This document shows, one piece after another, positions 33,511-42,421 of a stretch of 64,000 bases of DNA. The stretch is taken from positions 62,001-126,000 of the forward strand of contig NZ_JASHIK010000006.1 in NCBI RefSeq assembly GCF_030733745.1. The letters are read 5' to 3'. The translations under genes and the position numbers were made by a program. Positions within the stretch are counted from its first letter, which is position 1; every line of letters begins with the position of its first letter. The notes beneath the pieces are model-generated. The model was not told where the DNA came from and did not search any database. It saw only the letters and a list, made by a program, of their open reading frames with translations. This DNA is from Stappia sp. MMSF_3263. Lineage in GTDB: Bacteria > Pseudomonadota > Alphaproteobacteria > Rhizobiales > Stappiaceae.

Positions 33511-33524
33511 CTTAGAGCTCTAAT
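33511..33524. promoter_or_regulatory. TTAG-N4-CTAA operator, aldehyde dehydrogenase-nadC promoter
   Basis: CTTAG-AGCT-CTAAT, with a perfectly symmetric TTAGAGCTCTAA core (33512-33523), lies 33 bp before the aldehyde dehydrogenase start. It matches the elements at 12086, 14838 and 18921. Confidence 0.65.
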
Positions 33525-33872
33525 TACTGTCAATCGGAGAACGCATCTGTCGCCAACCGGAGGCGCCGCAGATGGGACAAATGTTCAATGACCTTTGCGT
33601 CTGGGGCTCGTCTACCGCTGCCAATCCGATGCCGAACGCCGCACCGGCGGTACCGCACCGACCGATCAGCTGGACGCAGCCGATCCTGGCCGAGTTCTGT
33701 TTCCAAGGGCCAGGCATGGCGGCGCCATCGCTCGGGGGCATTTGCCGGAAATGTCCGGCGCGCGCCACGAGCAGCACCATGTTCGACCTGAAACTCGGAG
33801 AGAAGGACCCCTCGAAAATGGCACCCGATTTGACCAGGGAACGAAATCGCTCCCAAAGTGGCCCGAGACCCC
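33525..33872. other. Unassigned spacer between operator and pcaQ
   Basis: This 350-bp stretch is open in several frames. One minus frame reads ICPICGASGWRQM near 33540-33600, suggestive of a small metal-binding motif, but has no start with a ribosome site and matches nothing I recognise. It may be a remnant; no gene is called. Confidence 0.35.
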
Positions 33873-34784
33873 TCAGCCGACCATTTCCTCGGCACGCTTG
33901 TGCAACAGCCTCGCCAATAAATCGGCGGGGCTGTCTTCGTTGAAGGTGAACCTGCGCGTAATCCCTACCGAACCAGCCATATAGTCCGACCTGAGTTCGA
34001 TTGCCGCTAGCGTGCCTCGCCGCAATTCGCGCTCAACGACCCCGCGCGAGATAAACCACAGCATGTCGGATTGTTCGACCAGAGACAGCGCCACGGGAAG
34101 GGCTACCGTCTCGAATGCCGGAACAAGGCCGCTCAGTCCCTGCGCGACCAGATACTGATCCACGATCTGTCGGATGATCGCTCCGGGGTTCGGGGCTATC
34201 AGCGGAAAAGTGGTCAGCGCCTTTGGCGCGGGCATTGCCAGCGCGGGATGATCGGCCCGCGCCACGAGGAGTACCGGCTCGTCATAAAGATGTTCGAAGG
34301 TCAGGCCCGGCATGTTCTTGGCTGACGGCATTCGCCCAACCATGAAGTCAATCCCCCCCGATCGCAGCATCTCCAGCAAATAGCGGTTGGGGCCGGTGAT
34401 GATTCCAACCCGCGCATCCCGGTGCGTGCGATGATAATCCAGCGCAACCGATGGGAAAAATCCCCCCGCAACGGTGGGCAACACCCCGACTTTAACCAAT
34501 CCGACCGGAACTTTTCCCGAAAGATCGCGCACCCCCGCCTCAAGACTCTGCAGCGCGGCCAATGCATGCGCGCGAAAGCCCTCGCCCGACGGCGTCAGGA
34601 CCGCGCGCCTTCCGGTCCGTTCGAATAGCGCTGTCCCCAAAATGGTTTCGAGCTCGTTGACGGTTTTGGACAATGCGGGCTGCGAGACATTGCGCACCCG
34701 CGCAGCGGCTGAAATCGTGCCGCTCCGTGCGACCGCTAGAAACGCCTCGATATGGCGCAGTTTCAAACCGGCTGGTATATTCAT
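33873..34784 (-). CDS. pcaQ: LysR-family regulator, PcaQ
   Basis: A 303-aa LysR protein. The helix-turn-helix lies at about residues 20-60 (AARVRNVSQPALSKTVNELE), and the C-terminal effector domain includes VKVGVLPTVAGGFFPSVALD and TFPLIAPNPGAIIRQIVDQY. It is divergent from pcaD with a 75-bp gap, the arrangement known in Agrobacterium and Sinorhizobium. There PcaQ activates pcaDCHGB in response to beta-carboxy-cis,cis-muconate or its lactone. The tail FNEDSPADLLARLLHKRAEE ends the conserved domain. Confidence 0.9.
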   Translation of the reverse strand: MNIPAGLKLRHIEAFLAVARSGTISAAARVRNVSQPALSKTVNELETILGTALFERTGRRAVLTPSGEGFRAHALAALQSLEAGVRDLSGKVPVGLVKVGVLPTVAGGFFPSVALDYHRTHRDARVGIITGPNRYLLEMLRSGGIDFMVGRMPSAKNMPGLTFEHLYDEPVLLVARADHPALAMPAPKALTTFPLIAPNPGAIIRQIVDQYLVAQGLSGLVPAFETVALPVALSLVEQSDMLWFISRGVVERELRRGTLAAIELRSDYMAGSVGITRRFTFNEDSPADLLARLLHKRAEEMVG

Positions 34785-34859
34785 TTGGTTATACTTTTGG
34801 CACGATTTTGTATTTTTCGGAACTTAAAAATTATGTGAAGGATTGCTCGGGAGAGACCG
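34785..34859. promoter_or_regulatory. pcaQ-pcaD divergent promoter region
   Basis: A 75-bp AT-rich gap. A GGTTAT half-site (34787-34792) resembles one arm of the PcaQ box reported in rhizobia (ATAACC-N4-GGTT type). A complete box is not visible, so the site is provisional. Confidence 0.4.
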
Positions 34860-35642
34860 ATGCAAGCACTGACGCGCGACTGGGGAACAATGCACACCGA
34901 TCACCGTTCCGGTGAGGGCAGTCGGCTGGTTTTCGTCAACTCGCTCGGTACGGATCTGCGGATGTGGGACGCGGTGGTAGCAGCCCTGCCGACCGATTGG
35001 GCCTGTTTGCGCATGGACAAGCGCGGTCACGGGCTGTCCGAAACCGCCCCTCCCGGCTATGGCATTCCCGAACTGGCCAGCGATGTTTTGGCCGCGATGG
35101 ATCAGGCGGCCATGGATCGCGCGGTCATCGTCGGTTGCTCGGTCGGGGGGCTGATCGCACAACACATCGCGTTAATGGCTCCCGAGCGCGTGGACGGCCT
35201 GGTCTTGTCCAACACCGCATCGATGCTGGGTGCCGCCGAGGGCTGGCACACGCGCATCGCGGGTGTGCGCGAACACGGCATGGCAGCGATGGCCGAGGGA
35301 ATTCTGCCGCGGTGGTTTGGACCCAAAATGCTTGCGGACAACAAAGCGCTCTTGTGGCGCACGCTTCTGGCACGCACATGCCAAGAAGGGTACATCGCCA
35401 CCTGTGCCGCGATTGCCGGCACGGACATTACCGATCGTCTGGGCGAAATCACACAGCCCACGCTGGTACTCGGCGGCAAGTACGATCTGGCAACCCCACC
35501 TGAAGCGGTCGAAGCGCTGGCCGTCAACCTTCCTTGCGCCCGTTTGGAGATGTTCGAGGACACCGGGCATTTGCCCGCGATTGAAGCGCCCGGCGCTTTT
35601 GCCGAGGCGCTGACGAAGTTTGTGGAAAGGATTAGCGCATGA
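34860..35642 (+). CDS. pcaD: 3-oxoadipate enol-lactonase
   Basis: A 260-aa alpha/beta hydrolase. The nucleophile elbow is VGCSVGGLIA (Ser94), with the acid in GGKYDLATPP and the base in EDTGHLPAIE. The oxyanion region VNSLGTDLRMW and CLRMDKRGHGLS are typical of PcaD. It hydrolyses 3-oxoadipate enol-lactone to 3-oxoadipate. It leads the pcaDCHGB operon and overlaps pcaC by 4 bp. GGGAGAG lies just upstream. Confidence 0.94.
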   Translation: MQALTRDWGTMHTDHRSGEGSRLVFVNSLGTDLRMWDAVVAALPTDWACLRMDKRGHGLSETAPPGYGIPELASDVLAAMDQAAMDRAVIVGCSVGGLIAQHIALMAPERVDGLVLSNTASMLGAAEGWHTRIAGVREHGMAAMAEGILPRWFGPKMLADNKALLWRTLLARTCQEGYIATCAAIAGTDITDRLGEITQPTLVLGGKYDLATPPEAVEALAVNLPCARLEMFEDTGHLPAIEAPGAFAEALTKFVERISA

Positions 35643-36019
35643 ACAAGAAATTCGATCAGGGCATGAAGACCCGGCGCGAGGTTTTGGGCGATGCCCACGT
35701 GGATCGCGCCGAGGCAAAGAAGACTGAATTCGACCTGCCGTTTCAAACCCTCATCACCGAGGGTGCCTGGGGTGCAGTGTGGTCCTCGGATAGAATCTCG
35801 CGCCGAGAGCGGTCCATGCTGACCATCGCACTTCTGGCGGCGACGGGCAATTTCGAAGAGATTCCGATGCATATCCGGGCCACCGCGCGCACGGGCGCGT
35901 CGAAAGACGATGTCGCGGAAGCGCTGCAACATGTGGCTATCTATGCGGGAGTTCCAAAAGCAAACCATGCCCTGAAACTTGCCAAGGAAACCTTTGCGGA
36001 AATGGAGGAGAGAGAATGA
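35639..36019 (+). CDS. pcaC: 4-carboxymuconolactone decarboxylase
   Basis: A 126-aa small all-helical protein of the CMD/AhpD fold. It has the family pattern GMKTRREVLGDAHVDRA at the N-terminus, then SRRERSMLTIALLAATGNFE, EEIPMHIRATARTGASKDDV and LQHVAIYAGVPKANHALKLA. It decarboxylates 4-carboxymuconolactone to the enol-lactone acted on by PcaD. Its start overlaps pcaD as ATGA and its end overlaps pcaH. Confidence 0.95.
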   Translation: MNKKFDQGMKTRREVLGDAHVDRAEAKKTEFDLPFQTLITEGAWGAVWSSDRISRRERSMLTIALLAATGNFEEIPMHIRATARTGASKDDVAEALQHVAIYAGVPKANHALKLAKETFAEMEERE

Positions 36020-36759
36020 CTGACCTATCGAACCGGGATCAAGGACCATTGATCCCGCGCAATCGTGCAATCCATCCCAACCCTTACGATGTCGGTTACA
36101 AAACGAGCGTGACACGCTCGCCCAACCTGCCGCTTCTGTCGATGGAAAGTTCGCCGTCGGAAGAGACGGGCCCGACCTTCGGTCACAGCAAGCTGGGTCC
36201 ATTGGACAACAATCTGGTTCTGAACTGGACCAAGGGTGCAGCTCCGGCTGTGGGGGAGCGTATCCTGATGCACGGTCGCGTGCTGGACGAGATGGGCCGG
36301 CCCGTACGCAATACGCTGATCGAGATCTGGCAGGCCAACGCGGGCGGGCGTTACCGCCACAAGAAAGACACTTACTTTGCTCCGCTCGATCCAAATTTCG
36401 GTGGCTGCGGCCGGACCGTCACAGACGAAAACGGCTATTACGAATTCCTTACTGTGCGTCCGGGAGCTTACCCTTGGCCGAACGGCGGCAATGACTGGCG
36501 TCCGATGCATATCCACATATCGATTTATGGCAACAGCTTCGGCCAACGCCTGATCACCCAGATGTATTTCGAGGGCGATCCGCTCATCAATCATTGTCCG
36601 ATTGCCGCTACGATCAAGGATCGCAGTCAGCTTGACCGTCTCGTCGCACCGCTCGACTTCTCGAAATCCCGGCCGCTCGATTTCCTCGCCTATAAATTTG
36701 ACATCGTGTTGCGCGGTCGCCGCCAAACCATGTTTGAGAATAGACTGGAGGGCATGTGA
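36016..36759 (+). CDS. pcaH: Protocatechuate 3,4-dioxygenase beta subunit
   Basis: A 247-aa iron(III) intradiol dioxygenase subunit. The Fe ligands are visible: Tyr in GGRYRHKKDTY, Tyr in VRPGAYPWPNGGNDW, and the two histidines in RPMHIHISIYG. It cleaves protocatechuate ortho to give 3-carboxy-cis,cis-muconate and needs the alpha subunit PcaG. It overlaps pcaC at its start. The upstream phthalate-type block would supply its substrate. Confidence 0.96.
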   Translation: MTDLSNRDQGPLIPRNRAIHPNPYDVGYKTSVTRSPNLPLLSMESSPSEETGPTFGHSKLGPLDNNLVLNWTKGAAPAVGERILMHGRVLDEMGRPVRNTLIEIWQANAGGRYRHKKDTYFAPLDPNFGGCGRTVTDENGYYEFLTVRPGAYPWPNGGNDWRPMHIHISIYGNSFGQRLITQMYFEGDPLINHCPIAATIKDRSQLDRLVAPLDFSKSRPLDFLAYKFDIVLRGRRQTMFENRLEGM

Positions 36760-36761
36760 TA

Positions 36762-37361
36762 ATGGTACAGAAACTCGACATCTTGATCGAAACTCCGTCC
36801 CAAACGGCTGGACCTTATGTTCATATCGGCTTGATGCCGACCTATGCGGGCAATGCCGGCTATTATGACGAAGAGATCGGCACCACCCCCATACAGGGCG
36901 ACGTCAAGGGCGATATCATTGAGATCGTAGGCTCGGTCTACGACGGCACGGGTTGGGCAATGCGGGACGCACTGATCGAAAGCTGGCAGTGCGACGCGGG
37001 AGGTATTTTCCCGGGCACCGAAGGAGCCGATCCCGCCTTTACCGGCCATTGCCGTTTTGCCGCGGATGCGGACTCTGGTGAGTTCACGCTGCGCACGGTC
37101 AAACCCGGTCGTTACAAAGGCCGTGGCGGTGTCGAAAGTGCGCCGCATATCTCTCTTTGGGTGGTGTCCCGCGGGATCAACATCGGCCTCAACACTCGGC
37201 TTTACTTAGAGGATGAGGACAATTCGAAAGACCCGCTGCTAAACCGGATCGAACAGCGCCATCGCGTGGAAACGCTCGTCGCAAAGAAAACCGGCGAGGG
37301 CAAATACCGCTTCGACATTCGCCTCCAGGGCGAGGGAGAAACCGTCTTTCTCGATATCTAG
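36762..37361 (+). CDS. pcaG: Protocatechuate 3,4-dioxygenase alpha subunit
   Basis: About 199 aa from the ATG at 36762, with GGAGGG 9 nt upstream. A GTG at 36756 would overlap the pcaH stop but is too close to that site. The intradiol dioxygenase fold is clear: ETPSQTAGPYVHIGLMP, ALIESWQCDAGGIFPG, FTLRTVKPGRYKGRGG and HISLWVVSRGINIGLNTRLY. The alpha subunit lacks the iron ligands and completes the active-site pocket with PcaH. A repeat copy (37359-37376) directly follows the stop. Confidence 0.95.
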   Translation: MVQKLDILIETPSQTAGPYVHIGLMPTYAGNAGYYDEEIGTTPIQGDVKGDIIEIVGSVYDGTGWAMRDALIESWQCDAGGIFPGTEGADPAFTGHCRFAADADSGEFTLRTVKPGRYKGRGGVESAPHISLWVVSRGINIGLNTRLYLEDEDNSKDPLLNRIEQRHRVETLVAKKTGEGKYRFDIRLQGEGETVFLDI

Positions 37362-37376
37362 AGCATCGTGCGATAA
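37359..37376. repeat. Dispersed intergenic repeat copy 2
   Basis: TAGAGCATCGTGCGATAA, identical over 18 bp to 3763-3780, begins on the pcaG stop codon and lies within the pcaG-pcaB gap. Confidence 0.6.
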
Positions 37377-37432
37377 TTCCGTTTGTTTTGAGGGGGCGGC
37401 ATGGATCGCCCCTTTTATTCAGGGCCTCTTTT

Positions 37433-38491
37433 GTGAGCTTATCTGTTTTCGACCACCCTTGGCTTTCCGGTCTTTTTGGCGATGCGGAGATGGCCAGGAT
37501 ATTGTCGCCGGAACGCCAGATTAGACATATGCTGGCATTCGAGGCAGCGTGGTCGCGCGCTTGCGCAAAGGTCGGGTTGTTTGATGCGGATACGGCCGAG
37601 ACGGCGGCGGAGGCAATCGAAACAGCGGAAATTGACCTGGACGACATTGCCAGGGGCATGAGTCAAGACGGGGTTCCGGTCCCGCGGCTTGTAGATCAGC
37701 TGAAAGCCGTCGCCCCGGATAACGTGGTGCACAAGGGCGCGACCTCACAAGATGTGATGGACACCGCGCTGGCACTGACGCTGCGCGAAGCATCCGACCT
37801 ATTATCTCAGCGCCTGGTAGCGCTTTATCGCAGTTTCGAGGACGTGGAGAAACGTTTTGGCGACGAGCCTCTTATGGGGCGTACCAGGATGCAGGCGGCC
37901 ACCAAGATCAAGGTACGCGATCGGGTTCAAACGTGGAGATTGCCGTTGAACGACCACTTGGCGCGGCTGTCCGAACTGCGGCCCCGCGTGGAGAAGGTTC
38001 AGATCGGAGGCGCTTCCGGCGATCGGAAAGCACTGGGTCAAAAAGCCGATAGAGTAGTTGCGGAGATTGCCGCCGCACTCAGGCTAGCCCCGACTGATAA
38101 AGCATGGCACGCGACACGCGACGGGGTGGCGGAATATGCAGGCTACCTGTCGCTTGTCTCCGGTACGCTCGGTAAATTCGGCCAGGACGTGGCATTGATG
38201 ACGCAGCAGGGCATCGAAGAAATAACGCTGTCTGGAGGAGGAGGCTCCTCAGCAATGCCGCATAAGAAAAACCCTGTCGGCGCAGAGTTGCTGGTGACGT
38301 TGGCTCAGTTCAACGCTGTGCAGGTCTCAGCCATGCACCATTCGGTGGTGCATGAGCAGGAACGATCGGGCAAGGCCTGGACGCTTGAGTGGATGGTGTT
38401 GCCGCAGATGCTGATGGCAACCGCAAGGGCCATTGCTGTCGCCCATACCATCTGCGAAAGTATTGATCATATCGGATCCGTGCAAAGCTGA
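37433..38491 (+). CDS. pcaB: 3-carboxy-cis,cis-muconate cycloisomerase
   Basis: About 352 aa from the GTG at 37433 (SLSVFDHPWLSGLFGDAEMA). A fumarase/aspartase-superfamily enzyme, it shows SPERQIRHMLAFEAAWSRAC, the VVHKGATSQDVMDTALALTL loop, MGRTRMQAATKIKVRDR, and the signature SGGGGSSAMPHKKNPVGAEL. It converts 3-carboxymuconate to 4-carboxymuconolactone for PcaC. It is separated from pcaG by a 71-bp gap holding the repeat, but is likely the last gene of the operon. Confidence 0.93.
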   Translation: MSLSVFDHPWLSGLFGDAEMARILSPERQIRHMLAFEAAWSRACAKVGLFDADTAETAAEAIETAEIDLDDIARGMSQDGVPVPRLVDQLKAVAPDNVVHKGATSQDVMDTALALTLREASDLLSQRLVALYRSFEDVEKRFGDEPLMGRTRMQAATKIKVRDRVQTWRLPLNDHLARLSELRPRVEKVQIGGASGDRKALGQKADRVVAEIAAALRLAPTDKAWHATRDGVAEYAGYLSLVSGTLGKFGQDVALMTQQGIEEITLSGGGGSSAMPHKKNPVGAELLVTLAQFNAVQVSAMHHSVVHEQERSGKAWTLEWMVLPQMLMATARAIAVAHTICESIDHIGSVQS

Positions 38492-38665
38492 GCTGAGTTT
38501 CCGGGGTTTTCTCGACTGAATGAGACGTTTACAGCTCAGCCAGCATCGGGACTGTCAGACGAGTTGACCTGAGGTCCCTTTTCCCTCACATCAGCGCGGA
38601 GTCCTTTGGTCGATGCGCTGAGACCGAAGTCTGGAGCGCTGGAAGCCGGCGTTTTCCGACTTCGA
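38492..38665. other. Gap between convergent pcaB and LysR genes
   Basis: I see no gene and no clear T-tailed hairpin in this 174-bp stretch, where both transcripts end. Confidence 0.35.
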
Positions 38666-39676
38666 TCACGATGACGGGCTGGTTGCCTCAACGGGATTTT
38701 GCAACGCGGCGCTCGAGTTCCTGGCAAACGCAGCTCTGATCCGCTCCATCAATTGAATTTGCGCTTCAGTGAATACGGCCTGGCTGTTGTAAACAAGATA
38801 GAGTGGCATTGATAAACTGATTTCGGGAGTTTTCACGAAGCGCAGCCCGTATTGGTTCATGTCAAGCGGGAGCGCGCTCTCGAAAACGAAACCCACTCCT
38901 ACGTCAGCTCGAATAGCCTTCAGAATCGGTTCCGGATGACCGAATGCCATTACGCTATTCGTTCTGAACAGTCCCACTGTCCGAAGCGCTTCATCGATTA
39001 GTTCTCGGGCAATCTGACCTCGGGGAGGCGTTACGAGAGGTAAGGACGAAAGCTCTTGAAGCCCGGCCACGTCTTGGACCAGGTCGCTTTCGATAGCCGC
39101 GACCAGGTAGAGAGGCTCTCTCCAAAGCAACTCAATTTCAAGCTTGGACGTGTCCTTGTTTGGATTGATCAGCGTCACCCCAAAATCGCATTCGCCGTTC
39201 AAGACCGCCTCAGTCGCCAAATAGGGTGTCAGGACCGACACAGAAACCTTGTGCGATGGGTTTGATCTATGATTTTCGAGTATTATATCCGGTAGCTTAT
39301 AAGTCCCCGCGACCATCGACGCTGCGATCTTCGTTCTCTCCAGACCGCCATTGTTGATGTCCACAAGATCGAGAAACATCTCAGAGCTGCGATGCAAGAT
39401 CTCGGATGCCCAGGTATATATCCGCTTTCCGGCCTGGGTCAGCTCTATGTTACGACCGACTTTCTGCACCAACTGAGCGCCAACACTTTCCTCCAGACCG
39501 CGCAGATGTGCCGTCACCGCAGGCTGAGCAATATTAAGTTGCTCTGCCGCGCGCGTTACACTGTTGAGTTGAGCGACCTTGCAGAAAACGTTGAGTTTGT
39601 GGAGTGTCAAATTCCTTGAACGCAGAAAGCTGTTTGACAACTGCAAATCTACGTTTTGCAAAAGCGACTTAGACAT
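38666..39676 (-). CDS. LysR-family transcriptional regulator
   Basis: About 336 aa from the ATG at 39676 (MSKSLLQNVDLQLS). The N-terminal helix-turn-helix includes LHKLNVFCKVAQLNSVTRAAEQLNIAQPAVTAHLRGLEE (positions ~30-70). The periplasmic-binding-like effector domain ends with FGHPEPILKAIRADVGVGFV. LysR proteins are usually activators of divergent genes. It faces the zinc-dehydrogenase/TRAP/aldehyde-dehydrogenase operon across 513 bp, so it probably controls that block. Confidence 0.9.
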   Translation of the reverse strand: MSKSLLQNVDLQLSNSFLRSRNLTLHKLNVFCKVAQLNSVTRAAEQLNIAQPAVTAHLRGLEESVGAQLVQKVGRNIELTQAGKRIYTWASEILHRSSEMFLDLVDINNGGLERTKIAASMVAGTYKLPDIILENHRSNPSHKVSVSVLTPYLATEAVLNGECDFGVTLINPNKDTSKLEIELLWREPLYLVAAIESDLVQDVAGLQELSSLPLVTPPRGQIARELIDEALRTVGLFRTNSVMAFGHPEPILKAIRADVGVGFVFESALPLDMNQYGLRFVKTPEISLSMPLYLVYNSQAVFTEAQIQLMERIRAAFARNSSAALQNPVEATSPSS

Positions 39677-40189
39677 ACCAGCTCTTCCCCTCAACCTGCA
39701 CGCTATCGAAATCGACGCTGCGAAAACGCTTTATCTGACAGCAGGGCGACACCGGACAACAGCTTATTCTTATCACTCAATACATAACCTAAACAATATA
39801 AATCATCGCCAAATTCATATTGGACAATCATCGTCGCGGTACACCACGATTTCGCAGATCAAGGCGCGCCGCCAGGCACGTCATATCGAGAAAAAAGCAA
39901 AGAAACCCGCTGTTCGGCTCAGGCGACTGGCTCTGAGCCTTACCAGTTACAGGGGTTGGACGTGAAGGAGAGACCCAAGGTGACCATGCATGGCTTTGGA
40001 AGAAAATTCCCGGCGGGCGGAAGCAGTTGCGCAGCTGGCTTGACTTCAAGGGCTGTGTGACTGGCTCGCGGAGACCAGGCCGGCCGGCCAAATGAATGCT
40101 CGCTAGAAAATGCAGGAAAACGACGCGCCAAGCGGATGCGCACGTCTGCGGAATTGCCAATTCAAGCATGGCGCAAAGGGGAGAATAAC
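39677..40189. other. Divergent promoter region between LysR and zinc dehydrogenase genes
   Basis: A 513-bp gap without a supportable gene. The left half (39700-39850) is AT-rich and probably holds the divergent promoters; the right half is GC-rich. I do not see a clear T-N11-A LysR box with symmetry. Confidence 0.4.
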
Positions 40190-41263
40190 ATGCGAGGCGT
40201 AACGTTTCCCGGAGATCGCAAGGTCGAGATCATGACATTCGATGATCCGACTCCAGGGCCGGGAGAGGTCGTGATCGAAGTTAAGGCGTCAGGTCTGTGC
40301 GGGAGCGATCTGCACGCCTATCGGGCACCGTCAGACGATCAGGCATTTCGTGAGCTGGCCAAGGGAAAACCTTATGAGACCATGCGCGACAACGGGCCGA
40401 TGATCGGAGGCCATGAACCTTCCGGTGTTGTGGTTGCGGTCGGTCCGGGAGTGAGCGAGCGTGTCGCCCGCCTCGGCCAGCGCGTCATGATACATCACTA
40501 TTCCGGCTGTCACATATGCGACCAATGCCGGACGGGATGGCCTCAAATCTGCGAGACCATGGTTCCCGATATCTATGGTTGGACCGCACATGGCGCGCAT
40601 GCCAAATACATGAAATGCGCAGCTCATACGCTGGTTACGCTCCCGGACAGCCTTTCGTTCGAAGCCGGTGCGGCGATCGCATGCGGCTCGGGCACTTCTT
40701 ATTCAGCTCTTCGCAAGGTCCAGCCGAATTCGAGCCATACGGTTGCAATATTCGGCCAGGGTCCGGTCGGATTATCCGGCACCCAGTTCGCTGCCGCAAT
40801 GGGCGCACGGGTTATCGCACTCGACGTTAACGCAGAACGTCTCGAGATGGCCAATCGCTTTGGCGCCGCCGAAACGATTAACCCTGCGGATACAAATGCG
40901 GTCGAGGCGATCAGGGATCTGACACACGGCAAAGGCGCACATTTCTCGGTCGAAACATCGGGGGCGCAGCAGGCGATAACCGATGCAATAAAGTGCCTTC
41001 GGCTGTGGGGAACCGCTGTGTTTGTCGGGCTGGGCAGGTCGGCGTCAGTCGATTTTTCCGCCGACGTGATTTTCAGGCAGATCAATGTGGTCGGGTCTTT
41101 CACCTTCTCAACGAACATCATGGAGGAATGCGGAACGTTCTCGGTGGATCGCGGCGTCGACGTCGAGGCAATTTTCTCCAATCGCTGGACGCTCGATCAG
41201 GCCGGAAAAGCTTATGAGCTTTTGGACAAACAAGCGTCTGGAAAAGGAGTGATCGTTTTCTAG
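40190..41263 (+). CDS. Zinc-dependent medium-chain alcohol dehydrogenase
   Basis: A protein of about 357 aa from the ATG at 40190, with GGGGAG upstream. The catalytic zinc region shows ASGLCGSDLHAYR and GGHEPSGVVVAVG. The structural-zinc cysteines are YSGCHICDQCRTGWPQICET, and the Rossmann segment is VAIFGQGPVGLSGTQFAAAM, then DVNAERLEMANRFGA. It oxidises a secondary alcohol or polyol with NAD(P). It heads an operon with a TRAP system and an aldehyde dehydrogenase, so it probably acts on the imported substrate. Confidence 0.9.
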   Translation: MRGVTFPGDRKVEIMTFDDPTPGPGEVVIEVKASGLCGSDLHAYRAPSDDQAFRELAKGKPYETMRDNGPMIGGHEPSGVVVAVGPGVSERVARLGQRVMIHHYSGCHICDQCRTGWPQICETMVPDIYGWTAHGAHAKYMKCAAHTLVTLPDSLSFEAGAAIACGSGTSYSALRKVQPNSSHTVAIFGQGPVGLSGTQFAAAMGARVIALDVNAERLEMANRFGAAETINPADTNAVEAIRDLTHGKGAHFSVETSGAQQAITDAIKCLRLWGTAVFVGLGRSASVDFSADVIFRQINVVGSFTFSTNIMEECGTFSVDRGVDVEAIFSNRWTLDQAGKAYELLDKQASGKGVIVF

Positions 41264-41379
41264 GGAACCGAATGGATCGGAAAGAGAACCAACCGAATTC
41301 AGGAATTCTATTCGGTCGGTTTGGGGACGGACAAAGTATCCATCAGCCATGTGCTGAAAATAAAACAGGAGGAGAGCAG

Positions 41380-42357
41380 ATGAAAAACATAATATACGGC
41401 CTTGTCGCGTCAATTGTACTGCCACATGTCGCGACGAACCATGCGATGGCGGCCGATCTGAAAATCCTTTCAAGCTGGGATCAGAGCTATGCCGCCGTCG
41501 GTGAGGTTTTGATGCCATTTATGGAGTATCTCGAGAACGAGACCACCGAAAATCTGAACTTATCCAGGTTCGGTCCCGAAACGGTACCGCCTTTCGAACA
41601 GTTCAATCCGGTCGCGCAAGGTGTATTCAATTTGCTCTATACAAATGGAGGATATCACTACAACGATATTGCCGTTGGTATGTCTTTAGACGCATTAAGC
41701 GGTTCCAGCGAAGAACTTCATGACTCCGGCATTTGGGATTTCGCCGACCAAGAATACCAGAAAGTCGGACTGAAACTGATCGCCGTGTTCTATGATCGCA
41801 ACGGCTTCCACATGCTCCTGAAAGAGCCTCTGGGCGAAGACGCACTGAATGGCCGTCGCATCCGGGGAACTCCACTTTATCATCCCGTGATCGAGAAACT
41901 CGGCGGCTCTCCGGTTGTTCTGCCTGGGCCGGAAATCTACCCTGCGCTCGAACGTGGGGTAGTCGATGGCGCCGCATGGCCGACCGTCGGTGCGGTGAAC
42001 TATCGCTGGTTCGAGGTTGCCGATTATTTCGTGCGGCCGACCTTTGGCCAAGTCAGCCATATGCTTTTGATGAATCTCGATACATGGAACAGCCTAGATG
42101 AAACAACCCAGGCTGAGATCGAGGCTGCAGCACTGGCCTATGAGAAAGAAAGCTCGACAATTTTCGATGGTCTTGCGACGACCGAAATGGAGACGCTGAT
42201 CGCCGAAGGAATGGAAGCCACCGATTTCCAGCCCGAATTTGCGGCCACGCTCAAAAGCGCCTGGTTCAACGGCGTGACGGAGTTGGCGAGTACCGTCAAC
42301 CCCGAAGCGATTGCCGAAATTCGGACCATGGCAAGCAAAGCCAATATCTCAGACTGA
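41380..42357 (+). CDS. TRAP transporter periplasmic binding protein (DctP family), second system
   Basis: About 325 aa from the ATG at 41380, preceded by GGAGGAGAG. The signal peptide IYGLVASIVLPHVATNHAMA precedes ADLKILSSWDQSYAAVG. The carboxylate-binding region is ALNGRRIRGTPLYHPVIEKL with the conserved arginine, followed by LERGVVDGAAWPTVGAVNYR. It captures an organic acid for the DctQ/DctM pair encoded downstream. The substrate is unknown. Confidence 0.9.
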   Translation: MKNIIYGLVASIVLPHVATNHAMAADLKILSSWDQSYAAVGEVLMPFMEYLENETTENLNLSRFGPETVPPFEQFNPVAQGVFNLLYTNGGYHYNDIAVGMSLDALSGSSEELHDSGIWDFADQEYQKVGLKLIAVFYDRNGFHMLLKEPLGEDALNGRRIRGTPLYHPVIEKLGGSPVVLPGPEIYPALERGVVDGAAWPTVGAVNYRWFEVADYFVRPTFGQVSHMLLMNLDTWNSLDETTQAEIEAAALAYEKESSTIFDGLATTEMETLIAEGMEATDFQPEFAATLKSAWFNGVTELASTVNPEAIAEIRTMASKANISD

Positions 42358-42421
42358 CCGCAGATGCAGATGGTTGCCCCTCCGGGGGCAACCATCTTTC
42401 TCGCCAACAACGGAGTCATGG

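Noticed and set aside
35102-36394. 430-codon minus-strand frame opposite pcaDCH
   Set aside because: It crosses three well-supported pca genes in antisense and has no family features.
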